Assembly (NCBI GenBank): GCA_022360575.1
Contig: JAKSCO010000258.1
Coordinates: 1 to 38,844, forward strand
Direction of reading: 5' to 3'
Origin: Bacteroidales bacterium
Lineage (GTDB): Bacteria; Bacteroidota; Bacteroidia; Bacteroidales; UBA12077
DNA length: 38,844 bases
In this document: positions 1 through 9,047 of the stretch, in pieces
How the letters are laid out: every line of letters begins with the position of its first letter
Numbering within the stretch: position 1 is the stretch's first letter
Notes under the pieces: generated by a model
Seen by the model: only the letters and a program-made list of their open reading frames with translations
Database searches by the model: none
What the model was told of the DNA's origin: nothing
Translations under genes and position numbers: made by a program

Positions 1-367
1 CTATCCAATAAACAATAAATGATAGATTCCCAATATTATTTCCCAAAACTCTTTTGGTGAGATGAAACAGGCTTAATACAATACACATAAAAGTAGTATT
101 AACCATAATGGCTGATATTGCTCCAATAAGTGTAACATTACTTATCCAATAAGTAGTGGCAATATTCCAAAGCAAAAACGAGATAAAACTGTAGTTAATA
201 AATGTGTAAACCGAATTTATATGTTTGGTTTTGTAAAAAAAGTCTTCGATAATAAGCAATGGTATAAAAGCAAAACAAATAATAATTCCCGAAAAGCTTT
301 CGAACCACGGTAGACTAAAGAGTAAACCACTCAATAAGGATAAGCCAAGAAGTTTTGATTTGCTCAT
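1..367 (-). CDS. lnt: Apolipoprotein N-acyltransferase, N-terminal part (runs off the window)
   Basis: The frame is open from an ATG at 367 down to base 1, so about 122 N-terminal residues are visible and the gene continues outside the window. They form several hydrophobic segments. The start, with LLSGLLFSLPWF followed by FAFIPLLIIEDF, resembles the first two membrane helices of Bacteroidota Lnt proteins. Lnt adds the third acyl chain to lipoproteins in the inner membrane. The catalytic nitrilase domain would lie outside the window, so the call rests on the membrane part only. It lies 56 bases downstream of the EamA exporter gene on the same strand. Confidence 0.68.
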   Translation of the reverse strand, partial: MSKSKLLGLSLLSGLLFSLPWFESFSGIIICFAFIPLLIIEDFFYKTKHINSVYTFINYSFISFLLWNIATTYWISNVTLIGAISAIMVNTTFMCIVLSLFHLTKRVLGNNIGNLSFIVYWI

Positions 368-423
368 ACATCCAAATTTTCTGAATAAGCTATGTTGTTT
401 GTGTTATGTTGTTTTGATCTCAA

Positions 424-1314
424 TTAGTTTCGCTTGTTTACAAGATAAATACCAATAAAAATTAAACCAATCCATAGAAATTGCCAAACAGTAATTTTTT
501 CTCCGTCAAAAATTCCCCACATAATAGCAAATATAGGAATTACATAAGTAACCGACGAACCAAAAAGTGCCGAAGTGTATTGTATTAATGTATTAAATAT
601 TACCAAAGCCAACATGGTTCCAATAACAGCTAAAATGGCAATATGCCCTAAGTCTAATAAATATGTTGTCGAATTAATACTTTCTGAGAAGTCACTAAAT
701 AATAAATATATTCCTGCAAATGGACCAACAAACATAAATGCCATCGAAGTAAGTTCGAGTCCATTCAGGTTTTTTATTTTATACTTAACCTGATTAACAT
801 TTATGCCATAACAAATAGTAGCAACAACAATAAATAATCCATATAGGTTTATCTGATTTAGAATGTTTTCGTTTTCTGTACCCCAAAATATTAATCCACT
901 AGCACCAATTAGTCCCATTATTATACCAATGGCATTTATAGTTTTAGCTGTGCTTTTGTAAAAAATCAATCCAATAATTAATGTGAAAAGAGGAGTTATT
1001 GAGTTTAACATCCCGGCTAAAGCACTATCTACTTGTGTTTGTGCTTTTGTGAAAAGAAAAGCAGGTATGGCCGAGCCAATAAATCCAACAATAAGAAGAG
1101 AGACAATATTATCTTTTTTTATTTTTTTAAGATTTTTAAGTCCCCAAGGCAGAAATGCTAAGAACGAAATAAAAAGTCGAAAAGCTGCAACCTGATCGTG
1201 AGTGTATGAGCGTAAGCCTTTTTTCATTAAAATAAAACTACTACCCCATATAAACGAAAGAAACAAAAGGGTGAGCCATTGCCAAATTTTATTTTTCAAG
1301 TCGATCTTAAACAT
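424..1314 (-). CDS. EamA/DMT-family transporter (drug/metabolite exporter type)
   Basis: The product has 296 residues and about ten predicted membrane segments arranged as two EamA repeats. The first repeat opens with FLSFIWGSSFILMKKGL and the second ends with a segment rich in Gly, Ile and Trp. The WGSSF motif in helix 1 and the PLFTLIIGL segment are typical of this superfamily. Members export metabolites, amino acids or drugs across the inner membrane, but the substrate cannot be read from sequence. The gene precedes lnt on the same strand and is divergent from the aldehyde dehydrogenase gene. Confidence 0.88.
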   Translation of the reverse strand: MFKIDLKNKIWQWLTLLFLSFIWGSSFILMKKGLRSYTHDQVAAFRLFISFLAFLPWGLKNLKKIKKDNIVSLLIVGFIGSAIPAFLFTKAQTQVDSALAGMLNSITPLFTLIIGLIFYKSTAKTINAIGIIMGLIGASGLIFWGTENENILNQINLYGLFIVVATICYGINVNQVKYKIKNLNGLELTSMAFMFVGPFAGIYLLFSDFSESINSTTYLLDLGHIAILAVIGTMLALVIFNTLIQYTSALFGSSVTYVIPIFAIMWGIFDGEKITVWQFLWIGLIFIGIYLVNKRN

Positions 1315-1325
1315 ATATACATCAC

Positions 1326-1428
1326 TAAATTTGCGCTAAAGATATACAAAACAAATTGATGTTTGTTTTATCTTTTTGCAAATAGAGGATTTTTTGCGTA
1401 GGATTGTTTATTAAAAAAATTAATTTTG
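1326..1428 (+). promoter_or_regulatory. Candidate promoter boxes upstream of the aldehyde dehydrogenase
   Basis: Two matches to the Bacteroidota -7 consensus TAnnTTTG lie upstream of the gene: TAAATTTG at 1326-1333 and TAATTTTG at 1421-1428. The second lies 25 bases before the ATG and the first 120 bases before it. No well-spaced -33 TTTG box is evident for either, so this is a pattern match only. Confidence 0.35.
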
Positions 1429-1453
1429 CAATACTTTTTACAAAAGATGAAAA

Positions 1454-2878
1454 ATGATTGATAATAAGATTTATATAGCAGGAGAATTTGTTACAACAGA
1501 TCAAAAGCTTCAGGTCTTTAATCCTTACGACGATTTGCTGGTTGGCGAAACTTATTTAGCCAGTAGTAAAGAGTTAGAAAAAGCAATAAATAAAGCATTG
1601 CTTATTAAGGATGAGATGCGTGATCTTTCATCGTATAAAAAGTATCATATTTTAATGGATATTGCTAATGCTATTCAAGAAGATAAAGATCGTTTAGCTC
1701 TAATATTAGCAAAAGAAGCCGGAAAACCTTTAAAGTATGCTTTAGGCGAAATAGATAGAGCAGCTCAGGTTTTTGTTGTTGCAGCCGAAGAAAGTAAGCG
1801 TTTGCCAAAAGAATACTTTTCTGTTGATTGGACCCCTGCAGGAGAGAACAAAGAGGGGATGGTAAAATATTTTCCTATTGGCTTAATTGCAGGAATTGCT
1901 CCTTTTAATTTTCCGTTAAATTTAGCAATTCATAAAATAGCTCCAGCAATAGCTGCCGGAAATCCAATAATACTAAAACCAGCACGCTCAACTCCATTAG
2001 TTGTTTTAGAACTTGCCAAAATAATTGATAAAACAGAATTGCCTAAAGGAGCCTTATCTGTGTTGCCTATGGATAGAGAAGCCGGGAATCAATTGGTAAC
2101 TGATGAGAGAATAAAGATGCTTTCGTTTACCGGATCGCCAGCTGTTGGTTGGAAAATGAAAGCAAATGCTGGAAAAAAGAAAGTGGCATTAGAGCTTGGA
2201 GGTAATGCGGGAGTTGTTATTGCTAATAATACCGATATTGATTTAGCCGTACAAAAGTGTTTAGTAGGGAGCTTTGCTTACTCAGGACAAGTGTGTATTC
2301 ATGTACAAAGAATGTATGTTCATGAAAATATTTTTGACACTTTTGTAGATAAATTTATAGAAAAAGTAAAAAAGCTTAAATTTGGTGCCCCCGAAAGCAT
2401 ATCGACTGATATTTCGGCAATGATTGATGAGGAAAATGCGATTCGGGTAGAGGATTGGGTAAACGAAGCAGTTGAAAATGGAGCTCGTATTTTATTCGGA
2501 GGGAAAAGAAATAAGGCATGTTTTGAACCTACTGTTCTAACAAATACAAATCAACAAATGAAAGTTTGTGCTTTAGAAATTTTTGGTCCTGTTGTTGTTA
2601 TCGAAAAATACAGCAACTTTACAAATGCTGTTTCTATGATAAATAATTCTGAGTTTGGACTACAAGCAGGAGTATTTACAAATAGTATAAATGAAATGAA
2701 TCAGGCTTTCGCCGAATTAGAAGTTGGAGGTGTTGTAATAAATGATGTTCCTACTTTTAGAGTTGATCATATGCCATACGGAGGAATAAAAAACTCAGGA
2801 TTCGGGCGCGAGGGAGTAAAGTATTCAATTCATGAAATGATGGAACCAAAGTTGATGGTGAAAAATACGAATTATTGA
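1454..2878 (+). CDS. NAD(P)-dependent aldehyde dehydrogenase family protein
   Basis: The product has 474 residues, normal for soluble aldehyde dehydrogenases, which oxidise an aldehyde to its acid or acyl derivative with NAD(P)+. The general base Glu247 lies in LELGGNAG and the catalytic Cys281 in SGQVCIH; the spacing of 34 residues is usual for the family. The nucleotide-binding FTGSPAVGW segment and a C-terminal PYGGIKNSGFGREG motif are also present. The substrate is not determinable, although the sequence resembles semialdehyde or lactaldehyde-type members. It ends in TGA, showing that TGA is a normal stop in this genome. A LysE-type exporter gene follows 57 bases later. Confidence 0.92.
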   Translation: MIDNKIYIAGEFVTTDQKLQVFNPYDDLLVGETYLASSKELEKAINKALLIKDEMRDLSSYKKYHILMDIANAIQEDKDRLALILAKEAGKPLKYALGEIDRAAQVFVVAAEESKRLPKEYFSVDWTPAGENKEGMVKYFPIGLIAGIAPFNFPLNLAIHKIAPAIAAGNPIILKPARSTPLVVLELAKIIDKTELPKGALSVLPMDREAGNQLVTDERIKMLSFTGSPAVGWKMKANAGKKKVALELGGNAGVVIANNTDIDLAVQKCLVGSFAYSGQVCIHVQRMYVHENIFDTFVDKFIEKVKKLKFGAPESISTDISAMIDEENAIRVEDWVNEAVENGARILFGGKRNKACFEPTVLTNTNQQMKVCALEIFGPVVVIEKYSNFTNAVSMINNSEFGLQAGVFTNSINEMNQAFAELEVGGVVINDVPTFRVDHMPYGGIKNSGFGREGVKYSIHEMMEPKLMVKNTNY

Positions 2879-2935
2879 AATATTAGTAAGTTTTAAATAA
2901 AGAATACTTTGAATTAAAAAAACACTTTAATAATT

Positions 2936-3562
2936 GTGAATGTAGAGTTTATTATAAAAGGATTAGTTGTAGGTTTTTTAGCTTCTATACCATTAGGCCC
3001 GGTAGGTGTTTTGTGTATTCAGAGGACAATAAATAAAGGACGAACATCAGGTGTTTTCTCAGGAATGGGAGCAGCAACTGTCGATTCTTTTTTTGCATTG
3101 GTAGCAGCTTTTGGATTAACCTTTGTTATTAATTTTATTGAAGAACAACAGTTTTATATTCAATTAATAGGAGGGGCTGTTTTAATTCTGCTGGGAGTGA
3201 ATATTTTTAGAGCAAACCCTATCAAACAAATTCGGCGTCATCGTCGAAAGAAAAATAAACTGATTGAAGATTATTTTTCAGTTTTGTTATTAACATTATC
3301 GAACCCATTGGCAATATTTTTATTTGTTGCTGCATTTGCCGGAATAGGTATGGTGTCGTCGCAAGATAATGCTTTTCACTCGTGGCTAATTGTGCTGGGA
3401 GTGTTCGGAGGTGCGATGGCTTGGTGGTTTATTCTTACTTTTCTTATAAATATATTTCGCGAGAAATTTCGATTAAAGCAACTGTGGTGGATTAATAAAA
3501 TAGCAGGATTAGCAATTATTGTTTTTGGTATTGTTGCTATGTTTAGTGTATTTTTTAAATAG
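2936..3562 (+). CDS. LysE-family amino-acid/metabolite exporter
   Basis: The product has 208 residues with about six membrane segments. The N-terminal GLVVGFLASIPLGPVGVLC segment is the LysE/RhtB signature, in which the helix-1 PLGP motif is characteristic. A basic cytoplasmic loop (RRHRRKK, about residues 99-106) separates the two halves. Translation appears to start at GTG, because the PLGP segment needs a start near here and no nearby ATG is in frame. It is likely an inner-membrane exporter of amino acids or related compounds; the substrate is unknown. Confidence 0.85.
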   Translation: MNVEFIIKGLVVGFLASIPLGPVGVLCIQRTINKGRTSGVFSGMGAATVDSFFALVAAFGLTFVINFIEEQQFYIQLIGGAVLILLGVNIFRANPIKQIRRHRRKKNKLIEDYFSVLLLTLSNPLAIFLFVAAFAGIGMVSSQDNAFHSWLIVLGVFGGAMAWWFILTFLINIFREKFRLKQLWWINKIAGLAIIVFGIVAMFSVFFK

Positions 3563-3584
3563 GTAAATAAATTTTACGAAAGAG

Positions 3585-4187
3585 ATGGAGATTAAAAGTG
3601 CTGATTTTATTGCTAGTTATACCAGTTATAAAGATTGTCCCGAACCTGTAATGCATGAGTATGCATTTGTAGGAAGATCAAATGTAGGTAAGTCTAGCTT
3701 AATTAATATGTTAATGGGACGAAAAAACTTGGCTAAAACCTCACAAAGTCCTGGGAAAACCCAATTGATAAATGGTTTTTTTGTAAATAAAAAATGGAAT
3801 TTAGTTGATTTGCCTGGGTATGGTTATGCTAAAGTAGCAAAATCTGTTCGTAAAGATTTTAATAAGTTAATAAAAGACTATGCCGAGTTCAGAGAAAACT
3901 TGATGTGTATATTTGTTTTAATCGACTCAAGACATAAACCGCAACAAAATGATTTAGCTTTTATGAGATGGTTGGGCGAAAAAGAAATTCCTTTTTCAAT
4001 GATTTTTACAAAAGCTGATAAATTATCAAGTTCTGAATTAAACAAGAATCTTAATACTTACAAAAAAGAGATGTTGAAAGAGTGGGAAGCTTTACCAAAT
4101 ATCTTTATAACTTCTTCTGAACAAAAATTAGGACGTAACGAAATACTTGATTTTATTGATAGAATAAATAAATCAGTAGAAATTTAG
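3585..4187 (+). CDS. engB: Ribosome biogenesis GTP-binding protein EngB (YihA/YsxC)
   Basis: The product has 200 residues, the usual EngB length. The GTPase motifs appear in order: G1 GRSNVGKSS at residues 30-38, a Thr-containing switch I after KTSQSPGKTQ, G3 DLPGYG at 75-80 and G4 TKAD at 142-145. EngB is an essential GTPase that binds the large ribosomal subunit during its assembly. The gene sits 22 bases after the LysE-type gene and starts a run of translation-related genes (prs, rplY, pth, S4 protein). Confidence 0.96.
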   Translation: MEIKSADFIASYTSYKDCPEPVMHEYAFVGRSNVGKSSLINMLMGRKNLAKTSQSPGKTQLINGFFVNKKWNLVDLPGYGYAKVAKSVRKDFNKLIKDYAEFRENLMCIFVLIDSRHKPQQNDLAFMRWLGEKEIPFSMIFTKADKLSSSELNKNLNTYKKEMLKEWEALPNIFITSSEQKLGRNEILDFIDRINKSVEI

Positions 4188-4239
4188 ATTCTAGTTGTAA
4201 ATTTTCGATTAAAGATTCAGAAAAATTAAATGATATTTT

Positions 4240-4247
4240 TAACTTTG
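4240..4247 (+). promoter_or_regulatory. Candidate -7 box for prs
   Basis: TAACTTTG matches TAnnTTTG 43 bases before the prs ATG, in the 103-base gap after engB. The -33 element is not clear. Confidence 0.4.
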
Positions 4248-4290
4248 CGAATTCAAAAAAGAATCACAAAAATATTGAAAATTAGAACCA

Positions 4291-5226
4291 ATGAGTCAGC
4301 CTCCAATTAAAATATTCTCAGGTACAAAATCGCGATACATTGCTGAAAAAATAGCAGAAAAGTATGGTACAGACTTAGGAAATGCTACTTACCTAGAGTT
4401 TAGCGATGGTGAATTTCAAACATCTTTTGAGGAAACAGTACGTGGAGCACACGTGTTTATTGTGCAATCTACATTTCCTCCATCAGATAACTTAATGGAA
4501 CTACTGTTAATGATTGATGCAGCTAAACGTGCATCTGCATATAAAGTAGTTGCTGTTATGCCGTATTTTGGATTTGCTCGTCAAGATCGTAAAGATAAGC
4601 CACGGGTGTCGATAGGGGCAAAATTAGTTGCGAACTTATTGACAGCTGCAGGAGTTGACCGAGTGATGACATTAGACTTACATGCCGATCAAATACAAGG
4701 ATTTTTTGATGTGCCAGTAGATCATTTATATGCATCGTCAATATTTGTGCCTTATATAAAAGATTTAAACTTGGATAATCTGGTTATTGCTGCTCCTGAT
4801 ATGGGAGGAACAAAACGAGCTAATACATACTCTAAATTTTTACATACACCGATGGTTATTTGCCATAAGTCGAGAAAAAAAGCAAATGTTGTTGATGAGT
4901 TAACAGTTATTGGTGATGTAAAAGGTAAAAATGTAATTATTCTTGACGACATGATTGATACTGCAGGGACAGTTACCAAAGCAGCTGATATGATGATGGA
5001 ACAAGGTGCTTTAAGTGTAAGAGCTTTTGCTACTCATGCTGTATTGTCAGGACCTGCTTATGAGCGAATTAATGATTCGAAAATAACAGAAGTTGTTGTA
5101 ACTGATTCACTGCCAATAAAACCAATATCTGATAAGATAAAAGTTCTGTCGGTAGCTGATGTTTTTGCAGATGTAATTAATAAAGTGTATAATTATCAGT
5201 CGATAAGTTCGAATTTTATTGTATAA
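4291..5226 (+). CDS. prs: Ribose-phosphate pyrophosphokinase
   Basis: The product has 311 residues. It makes PRPP from ribose 5-phosphate and ATP for nucleotide, His and Trp synthesis. The start resembles other Prs proteins (IKIFSGTKSRYIAEKIAE). DLHADQIQGFF holds the conserved catalytic-region His131, and DDMIDTAGT (about residues 217-225) is the PRPP-binding loop. The YFGFARQDRKDKPR flexible-loop region is complete. Length and motifs fit class I enzymes, allosterically controlled by phosphate and ADP in characterised members. It is followed 54 bases later by rplY, a common pairing. Confidence 0.97.
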   Translation: MSQPPIKIFSGTKSRYIAEKIAEKYGTDLGNATYLEFSDGEFQTSFEETVRGAHVFIVQSTFPPSDNLMELLLMIDAAKRASAYKVVAVMPYFGFARQDRKDKPRVSIGAKLVANLLTAAGVDRVMTLDLHADQIQGFFDVPVDHLYASSIFVPYIKDLNLDNLVIAAPDMGGTKRANTYSKFLHTPMVICHKSRKKANVVDELTVIGDVKGKNVIILDDMIDTAGTVTKAADMMMEQGALSVRAFATHAVLSGPAYERINDSKITEVVVTDSLPIKPISDKIKVLSVADVFADVINKVYNYQSISSNFIV

Positions 5227-5231
5227 AGTTT

Positions 5232-5239
5232 TATATTTG
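5232..5239 (+). promoter_or_regulatory. Candidate -7 box for rplY
   Basis: TATATTTG matches TAnnTTTG, 41 bases before the rplY ATG and just after the prs stop. It could let rplY be transcribed separately from prs. Confidence 0.4.
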
Positions 5240-5280
5240 CGGTTCGAAAAATAAAAAGAAAATATTTAATACAAGATAAA

Positions 5281-5877
5281 ATGAAATCAATTGAAGTAAA
5301 AGGTAGCTTAAGAGAAGCGGTAGGGAAAACAACTTCTAAAACTCTAAGAAAAGAAGAGCAGGTACCTTGTGTAATGTACGGACAAGGCAATAATGTTCAT
5401 TTTTATATTGCTGAAAAAGCATTCAAAAGTTTAATTAATACTCCAAATGTATACATTGTAAATATTGATGTTGATGGTACTAGCTATCAAACAATTCTTC
5501 GTGATGTACAATTTCATCCTGTAACAGATAGAGTAATGCATGCTGATTTTTATCAGATTGTTAATGATGCTCCTGTTTGGGTTAAATTACCTGTTATTCT
5601 AGAAGGTAGTTCAGTTGGAGTACTTCGTGGAGGTAAATTGGTTCAAAAAAGACGTTACTTGAAAGTGAAAGGTTTACCTGGAGATTTACCAGAAGATGTA
5701 AAAATTGATATTAGTAAATTAGATATAGGTAAAACTGTAAAGGTTGCTGATATATCAATTGATAAGTTAGAATTGTTAGACCCTGCTAGTGACGTTATTG
5801 TTCTTGTTAAAACTGCAAGAGGTGTTAAGGCTAGTGATCTTGCTGCTGCTGAAGAAGCTGAAGAGGCTGCTGAATAA
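5281..5877 (+). CDS. rplY: 50S ribosomal protein L25 (CTC/TL5 long form)
   Basis: The product has 198 residues, the long TL5/Ctc form with an N-terminal 5S rRNA-binding L25 domain (about residues 1-90) and a C-terminal beta domain (about 95-180). VPCVMYGQGNNVHF, LRDVQFHPVTDRVMHADFYQ and GLPGDLPEDVKIDISKLDIG are the recognisable family segments. The tail from about residue 185 is rich in Ala and Glu (AAEEAEEAAE), as is common in this form. L25 binds 5S rRNA in the large subunit. The linked pth gene 30 bases downstream is a widespread arrangement. Confidence 0.96.
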   Translation: MKSIEVKGSLREAVGKTTSKTLRKEEQVPCVMYGQGNNVHFYIAEKAFKSLINTPNVYIVNIDVDGTSYQTILRDVQFHPVTDRVMHADFYQIVNDAPVWVKLPVILEGSSVGVLRGGKLVQKRRYLKVKGLPGDLPEDVKIDISKLDIGKTVKVADISIDKLELLDPASDVIVLVKTARGVKASDLAAAEEAEEAAE

Positions 5878-5907
5878 TAATTTTAACATTTTAAACTTTT
5901 AATTAGT

Positions 5908-6471
5908 TTGAAATATCTTATTGTCGGATTAGGAAATATTGGTAGCGAATATATCAATACCAGACATAATATTGGATTTAAAATATTGGATGCATTAGGG
6001 AATGCGTCCAATATTTCTTTTGAGGATAGACGTTTGGCTTATCGTGCTGAATATAAATTCAAGGGAAGAACCTTTGTTTTAATAAAGCCTACTACTTATA
6101 TGAATCTTAGTGGTAAGGCTGTTAATTATTGGTTGCAAAAAGAAAAATTGTCTGTAGATAAGTTGTTGGTCTTGGTTGATGATGTTGCTTTGCCTTTTGG
6201 TGCTTTGCGTATAAGAGCTAAAGGAGCTGATGCTGGACATAATGGATTGAAAGATATAAACCTTTCATTAGGACATCAAAATTATGCTCGTTTACGATTC
6301 GGAATAGGTAATGATTATCCTCGTGGAGGCCAAATTAAACATGTGATGGGCGAGTGGACAGATGAAGAGAAAGCTTCTTTGTCGGAACGAGTAGATTTGA
6401 CAATAGAAGCGGTAAAAAGCTTTGGAACAATAGGTATTGCTAGTACAATGAATCAATTTAATAATCGCTAG
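5908..6471 (+). CDS. pth: Peptidyl-tRNA hydrolase
   Basis: The product has 187 residues. It frees tRNA from prematurely released peptidyl-tRNA. The reading MKYLIVGLGNIG requires a TTG initiator at 5908; there is no in-frame ATG before the conserved GLGN motif, so TTG is the likely start. The catalytic His20 is in NTRHNIGF. KPTTYMNLSG, VDDVALPFG and the GADAGHNGLKD segment complete the active site and the tRNA-binding face. It lies between rplY and the S4-domain gene. Confidence 0.95.
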   Translation: MKYLIVGLGNIGSEYINTRHNIGFKILDALGNASNISFEDRRLAYRAEYKFKGRTFVLIKPTTYMNLSGKAVNYWLQKEKLSVDKLLVLVDDVALPFGALRIRAKGADAGHNGLKDINLSLGHQNYARLRFGIGNDYPRGGQIKHVMGEWTDEEKASLSERVDLTIEAVKSFGTIGIASTMNQFNNR

Positions 6472-6482
6472 CCTGCGATTAT
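6461..6482 (+). other. Perfect 8-bp hairpin overlapping the pth stop codon
   Basis: ATAATCGC at 6461-6468 pairs with GCGATTAT at 6475-6482 around the loop TAGCCT, and a T-rich stretch follows at about 6486-6500. It may be a weak terminator or an mRNA-stability hairpin between pth and the S4-domain gene. The stem is short. Confidence 0.35.
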
Positions 6483-6520
6483 GCTTACTTTTTCGTATTT
6501 TTACTGTTAATTTTAATGAA

Positions 6521-6913
6521 ATGCAACACGAAGAGAATTTGCGTATTGATAAATGGTTGTGGGCTGTTCGTCTTTTTAAGACTCGAAGTCAGGCTGCTGA
6601 GGCTTGTAAAAAAGGGCGAGTACTAGTCGATAGGGTTCAGGTAAAACCATCTCGAGTAATTAAAATAAGTGAAATCGTTACGGTTAAAAGACCTCCAGTA
6701 GAATATCAATATAGGGTTCTAGGTTTACTTGGAAAAAGACAATCGGCAAAAGTTGTAGTTGATTATGTTGAGAATATCACTTCTGAAGAAGAATTAATGA
6801 AACTAGATATGCAAAAACATGCTGGTTTTGAAATTAGAGATAGAGGTGTAGGTAGACCTACCAAACGAGAGCGAAGATTAATTGATGAACTAAAAGGGAA
6901 AGCAAATTTATGA
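6521..6913 (+). CDS. S4-domain RNA-binding protein, Hsp15 (HslR)-like
   Basis: The product has 130 residues. LRIDKWLWAVRLFKTRSQA opens an S4 RNA-binding domain (about residues 6-65), followed by a basic C-terminal extension (RDRGVGRPTKRERR). This matches the Hsp15/HslR family, whose Escherichia coli member binds 50S subunits carrying stalled nascent chain-tRNA. A role in rescue of stalled ribosomes fits the neighbouring pth and rplY genes, but the exact function here is inferred. Its stop overlaps the start of the DUF4924 gene by four bases (ATGA), implying translational coupling. Confidence 0.88.
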   Translation: MQHEENLRIDKWLWAVRLFKTRSQAAEACKKGRVLVDRVQVKPSRVIKISEIVTVKRPPVEYQYRVLGLLGKRQSAKVVVDYVENITSEEELMKLDMQKHAGFEIRDRGVGRPTKRERRLIDELKGKANL

Positions 6914-7452
6914 TTATTGCACAACAAAAGAAAAAAGACAATATTGCCGAATATATTTTATATATGTGGCAAATTGAAGATTTGATAAGAGCTTATAAGC
7001 TAAGTTTGTCAGAGATAGATAAAAATATAATTGTACGCTTTGAACAGCCAGGGTCTGTTAAGAAACAAATATTAAATTGGTATGGTGGGCTTATTGATTT
7101 AATGAAAGAAGAGCAAAAGGAACAATCGGGACATTTGCAATTTATTCAGAATATAATCAATGATTTGTATGATGTTCATTTATTCCTTTTAAAATCACCA
7201 GATCACCTAGATTACATTGAGGCTTATAATAAGGCTAAAAGTTCGATTGTTGAATTAATGAACAAATCAAAAGGTTCGGTTGAAAATGAAGTTGAAGCTT
7301 GTTTTAATGGTTTGTATGGACTTTTGATGTTGCGATTGCAGAAAAAAACAATTTCGCCAGAAACAGTTTCTGCTTTAAGTGCAGTTAGCCATTTAATAGC
7401 TCTGTTGAGTAATAAGTATAAATTAATTGAAGAAGGGAAAATAGAGTTATAG
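6910..7452 (+). CDS. DUF4924 family protein of unknown function
   Basis: The product has 180 residues, appears soluble and largely alpha-helical, and shows no signal peptide or membrane segment. The N-terminus (IAQQKKKDNIAEYILYMWQ, then EDLIRAYKL) is what I recognise as DUF4924, a Bacteroidota-specific family. No catalytic motif is visible. It overlaps the S4-domain gene by four bases, so the two are probably co-translated. At the 3' end it overlaps the convergent DCC-family gene by six bases. Confidence 0.75.
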   Translation: MIIAQQKKKDNIAEYILYMWQIEDLIRAYKLSLSEIDKNIIVRFEQPGSVKKQILNWYGGLIDLMKEEQKEQSGHLQFIQNIINDLYDVHLFLLKSPDHLDYIEAYNKAKSSIVELMNKSKGSVENEVEACFNGLYGLLMLRLQKKTISPETVSALSAVSHLIALLSNKYKLIEEGKIEL

Positions 7453-7857
7453 AAACTTTAGTTTCTCATTTTCTTTCGGGATATAACATTCTGAATTTTT
7501 TCCAAACCATTTTATCCGATTTTTTGCAATGAGCTTGTAAATCCATTCTCTTATAGATTTCGGGATAATTTTTACTATATAATAAATAAAACTTAAATAT
7601 TTAAGAGATTTTATTATTTCGAGAATAGCATCGGATTGTTTAAATAATGAGTTGTTTTTTATAAAAATAATGGATTCAGAATTATTTGTATATTCGAATT
7701 CATCTAAAATTTGTTTGGCTACTGACGATTGTAAACTAGCAAACCGGAAATAATCATAAGTATCTCTTTTAAGGATGAACAGAACACTGTTTAAGCAAAG
7801 TAGACAGTGTTCATCAAATAATACGACTCCTTTATTTTTTATTTTTTCGTTTTTCAT
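7447..7857 (-). CDS. DCC-family thiol-disulfide oxidoreductase-like protein
   Basis: The product has 136 residues from the preferred ATG at 7857 (reading MKNEKIKNKG). A longer frame opens at 7881 but overlaps manA further and adds only eight residues. VLFDEHCLLCLNSVLFILKRD carries the DxxCxxC motif that names the DCC family (PF04134), and the KNRIKWFGKNSECYIP C-terminus also matches it. The fold is thioredoxin-like, and the role is poorly known. The 26-base overlap with the 3' end of manA suggests one transcript. Confidence 0.8.
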   Translation of the reverse strand: MKNEKIKNKGVVLFDEHCLLCLNSVLFILKRDTYDYFRFASLQSSVAKQILDEFEYTNNSESIIFIKNNSLFKQSDAILEIIKSLKYLSFIYYIVKIIPKSIREWIYKLIAKNRIKWFGKNSECYIPKENEKLKFL

Positions 7858-8845
7858 CCGGTTCGGGAATGTAAATTTCAAGAAGTTTGCTTGGAGTGAC
7901 TGGGTTTAACTTTAAATATTCAATCACAGCTGGGATTAAGATTGTTTCGCCTTGGGTTAATTTTATTTTCTCTGATTCGTAATATTCTAGTTCAAGTTCT
8001 CCAGTGATGCACATAAAAATGACAAAAGAGTCTAGATTGTTGTAATCTAATTCAATGCATTTGTCAAAGGAAATGATATTTGTTTCAAAAAAAGGACTTT
8101 TAAGTATTTTAGAACTAGAGTTTTTGTTAATTGTATATTCTGTTTTTCCATTGTTTTTAGTGCTGTAATCAAGAGCATCAATGGCGTTTTCAGTATGTAA
8201 CTCCCGAAGGTTTCCATTTTGATCTTGTCTGTTCCAATCAAATATTCTATAAGTAATGTCCGAAGTTTGTTGTATTTCTGCAAGTAAAATTCCTTCGCCT
8301 ATAGAATGTACTTGTCCTGCTGGAATATAAAAAACATCTCCTGCCTTTGCTTTCTCAAAATTCAAAATATTTATGAGCTCATTTTGTTTTACATGATTGA
8401 GGTAATCAGTCTTGTTTATTTCGCGATTAAATCCAGATACAAGTTTAGATTCTTTTTGAGAATTAATGATATACCACATTTCTGTTTTCCCTGAATCGTT
8501 ATGTCTTTCTTGGGCTATTTTGTTATTGGGATGTACTTGTATCGATAAATCTTTATTGGCATCAATAAATTTGATTAATAGGGGGAACTGACATCCGAAT
8601 CTATCGTAAACTCTATCTCCAATTAAATCACCCATATATATTTCGATGAGTTCATTAAGTTCATTTTCTTCTAAAAAACCATTATTGACAATTGAGTTTT
8701 CGTTTTCTATTCCAGATATTTCCCAACTTTCTCCAATAGGCTTATTCTTTGGAATATTTTTATTTAAAAAAGTTTTTAAGTTTTGTCCTCCCCAAATTTT
8801 TTCTTTATAAATAGGATTGAATTTTAAAGGATATAATTTATTCAT
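7832..8845 (-). CDS. manA: Mannose-6-phosphate isomerase, class I
   Basis: The product has 337 residues. It interconverts mannose 6-phosphate and fructose 6-phosphate. The zinc-site segments are present: QVHPNN, the Glu of KTEMWYII, and the His of IPAGQVHSIGEG. The N-terminal PLKFNPIYKEKIWGGQNL matches the short Bacillus-like class I enzymes. A C-terminal cupin-like part ends in a basic tail (RKNKK). The gene is divergent from udk, and its 3' end overlaps the DCC-family gene. Confidence 0.93.
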   Translation of the reverse strand: MNKLYPLKFNPIYKEKIWGGQNLKTFLNKNIPKNKPIGESWEISGIENENSIVNNGFLEENELNELIEIYMGDLIGDRVYDRFGCQFPLLIKFIDANKDLSIQVHPNNKIAQERHNDSGKTEMWYIINSQKESKLVSGFNREINKTDYLNHVKQNELINILNFEKAKAGDVFYIPAGQVHSIGEGILLAEIQQTSDITYRIFDWNRQDQNGNLRELHTENAIDALDYSTKNNGKTEYTINKNSSSKILKSPFFETNIISFDKCIELDYNNLDSFVIFMCITGELELEYYESEKIKLTQGETILIPAVIEYLKLNPVTPSKLLEIYIPEPDEKRKNKK

Positions 8846-9047
8846 AAACTTATAGAATTAAAATTTATGCTTTGTTCAGATAATTAAACTGTTTTTAAAT
8901 TACCATTTTAAGTTAAAAAATATTATTGTATTCTGGATAATAAAACCTGAATATAAATAGTATACCGAACTATAAGCTTTATTTTTTGAGTAAAAAAATA
9001 TTATCTTCACACCAAAAATTGCTTAAAGTTATTAAAAAAATATTTAT

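Noticed and set aside
7858..7881. Longer start for the DCC-family gene
   Set aside because: It would extend the overlap with manA to 50 bases and add eight residues not typical of the family; the ATG at 7857 is adequate.
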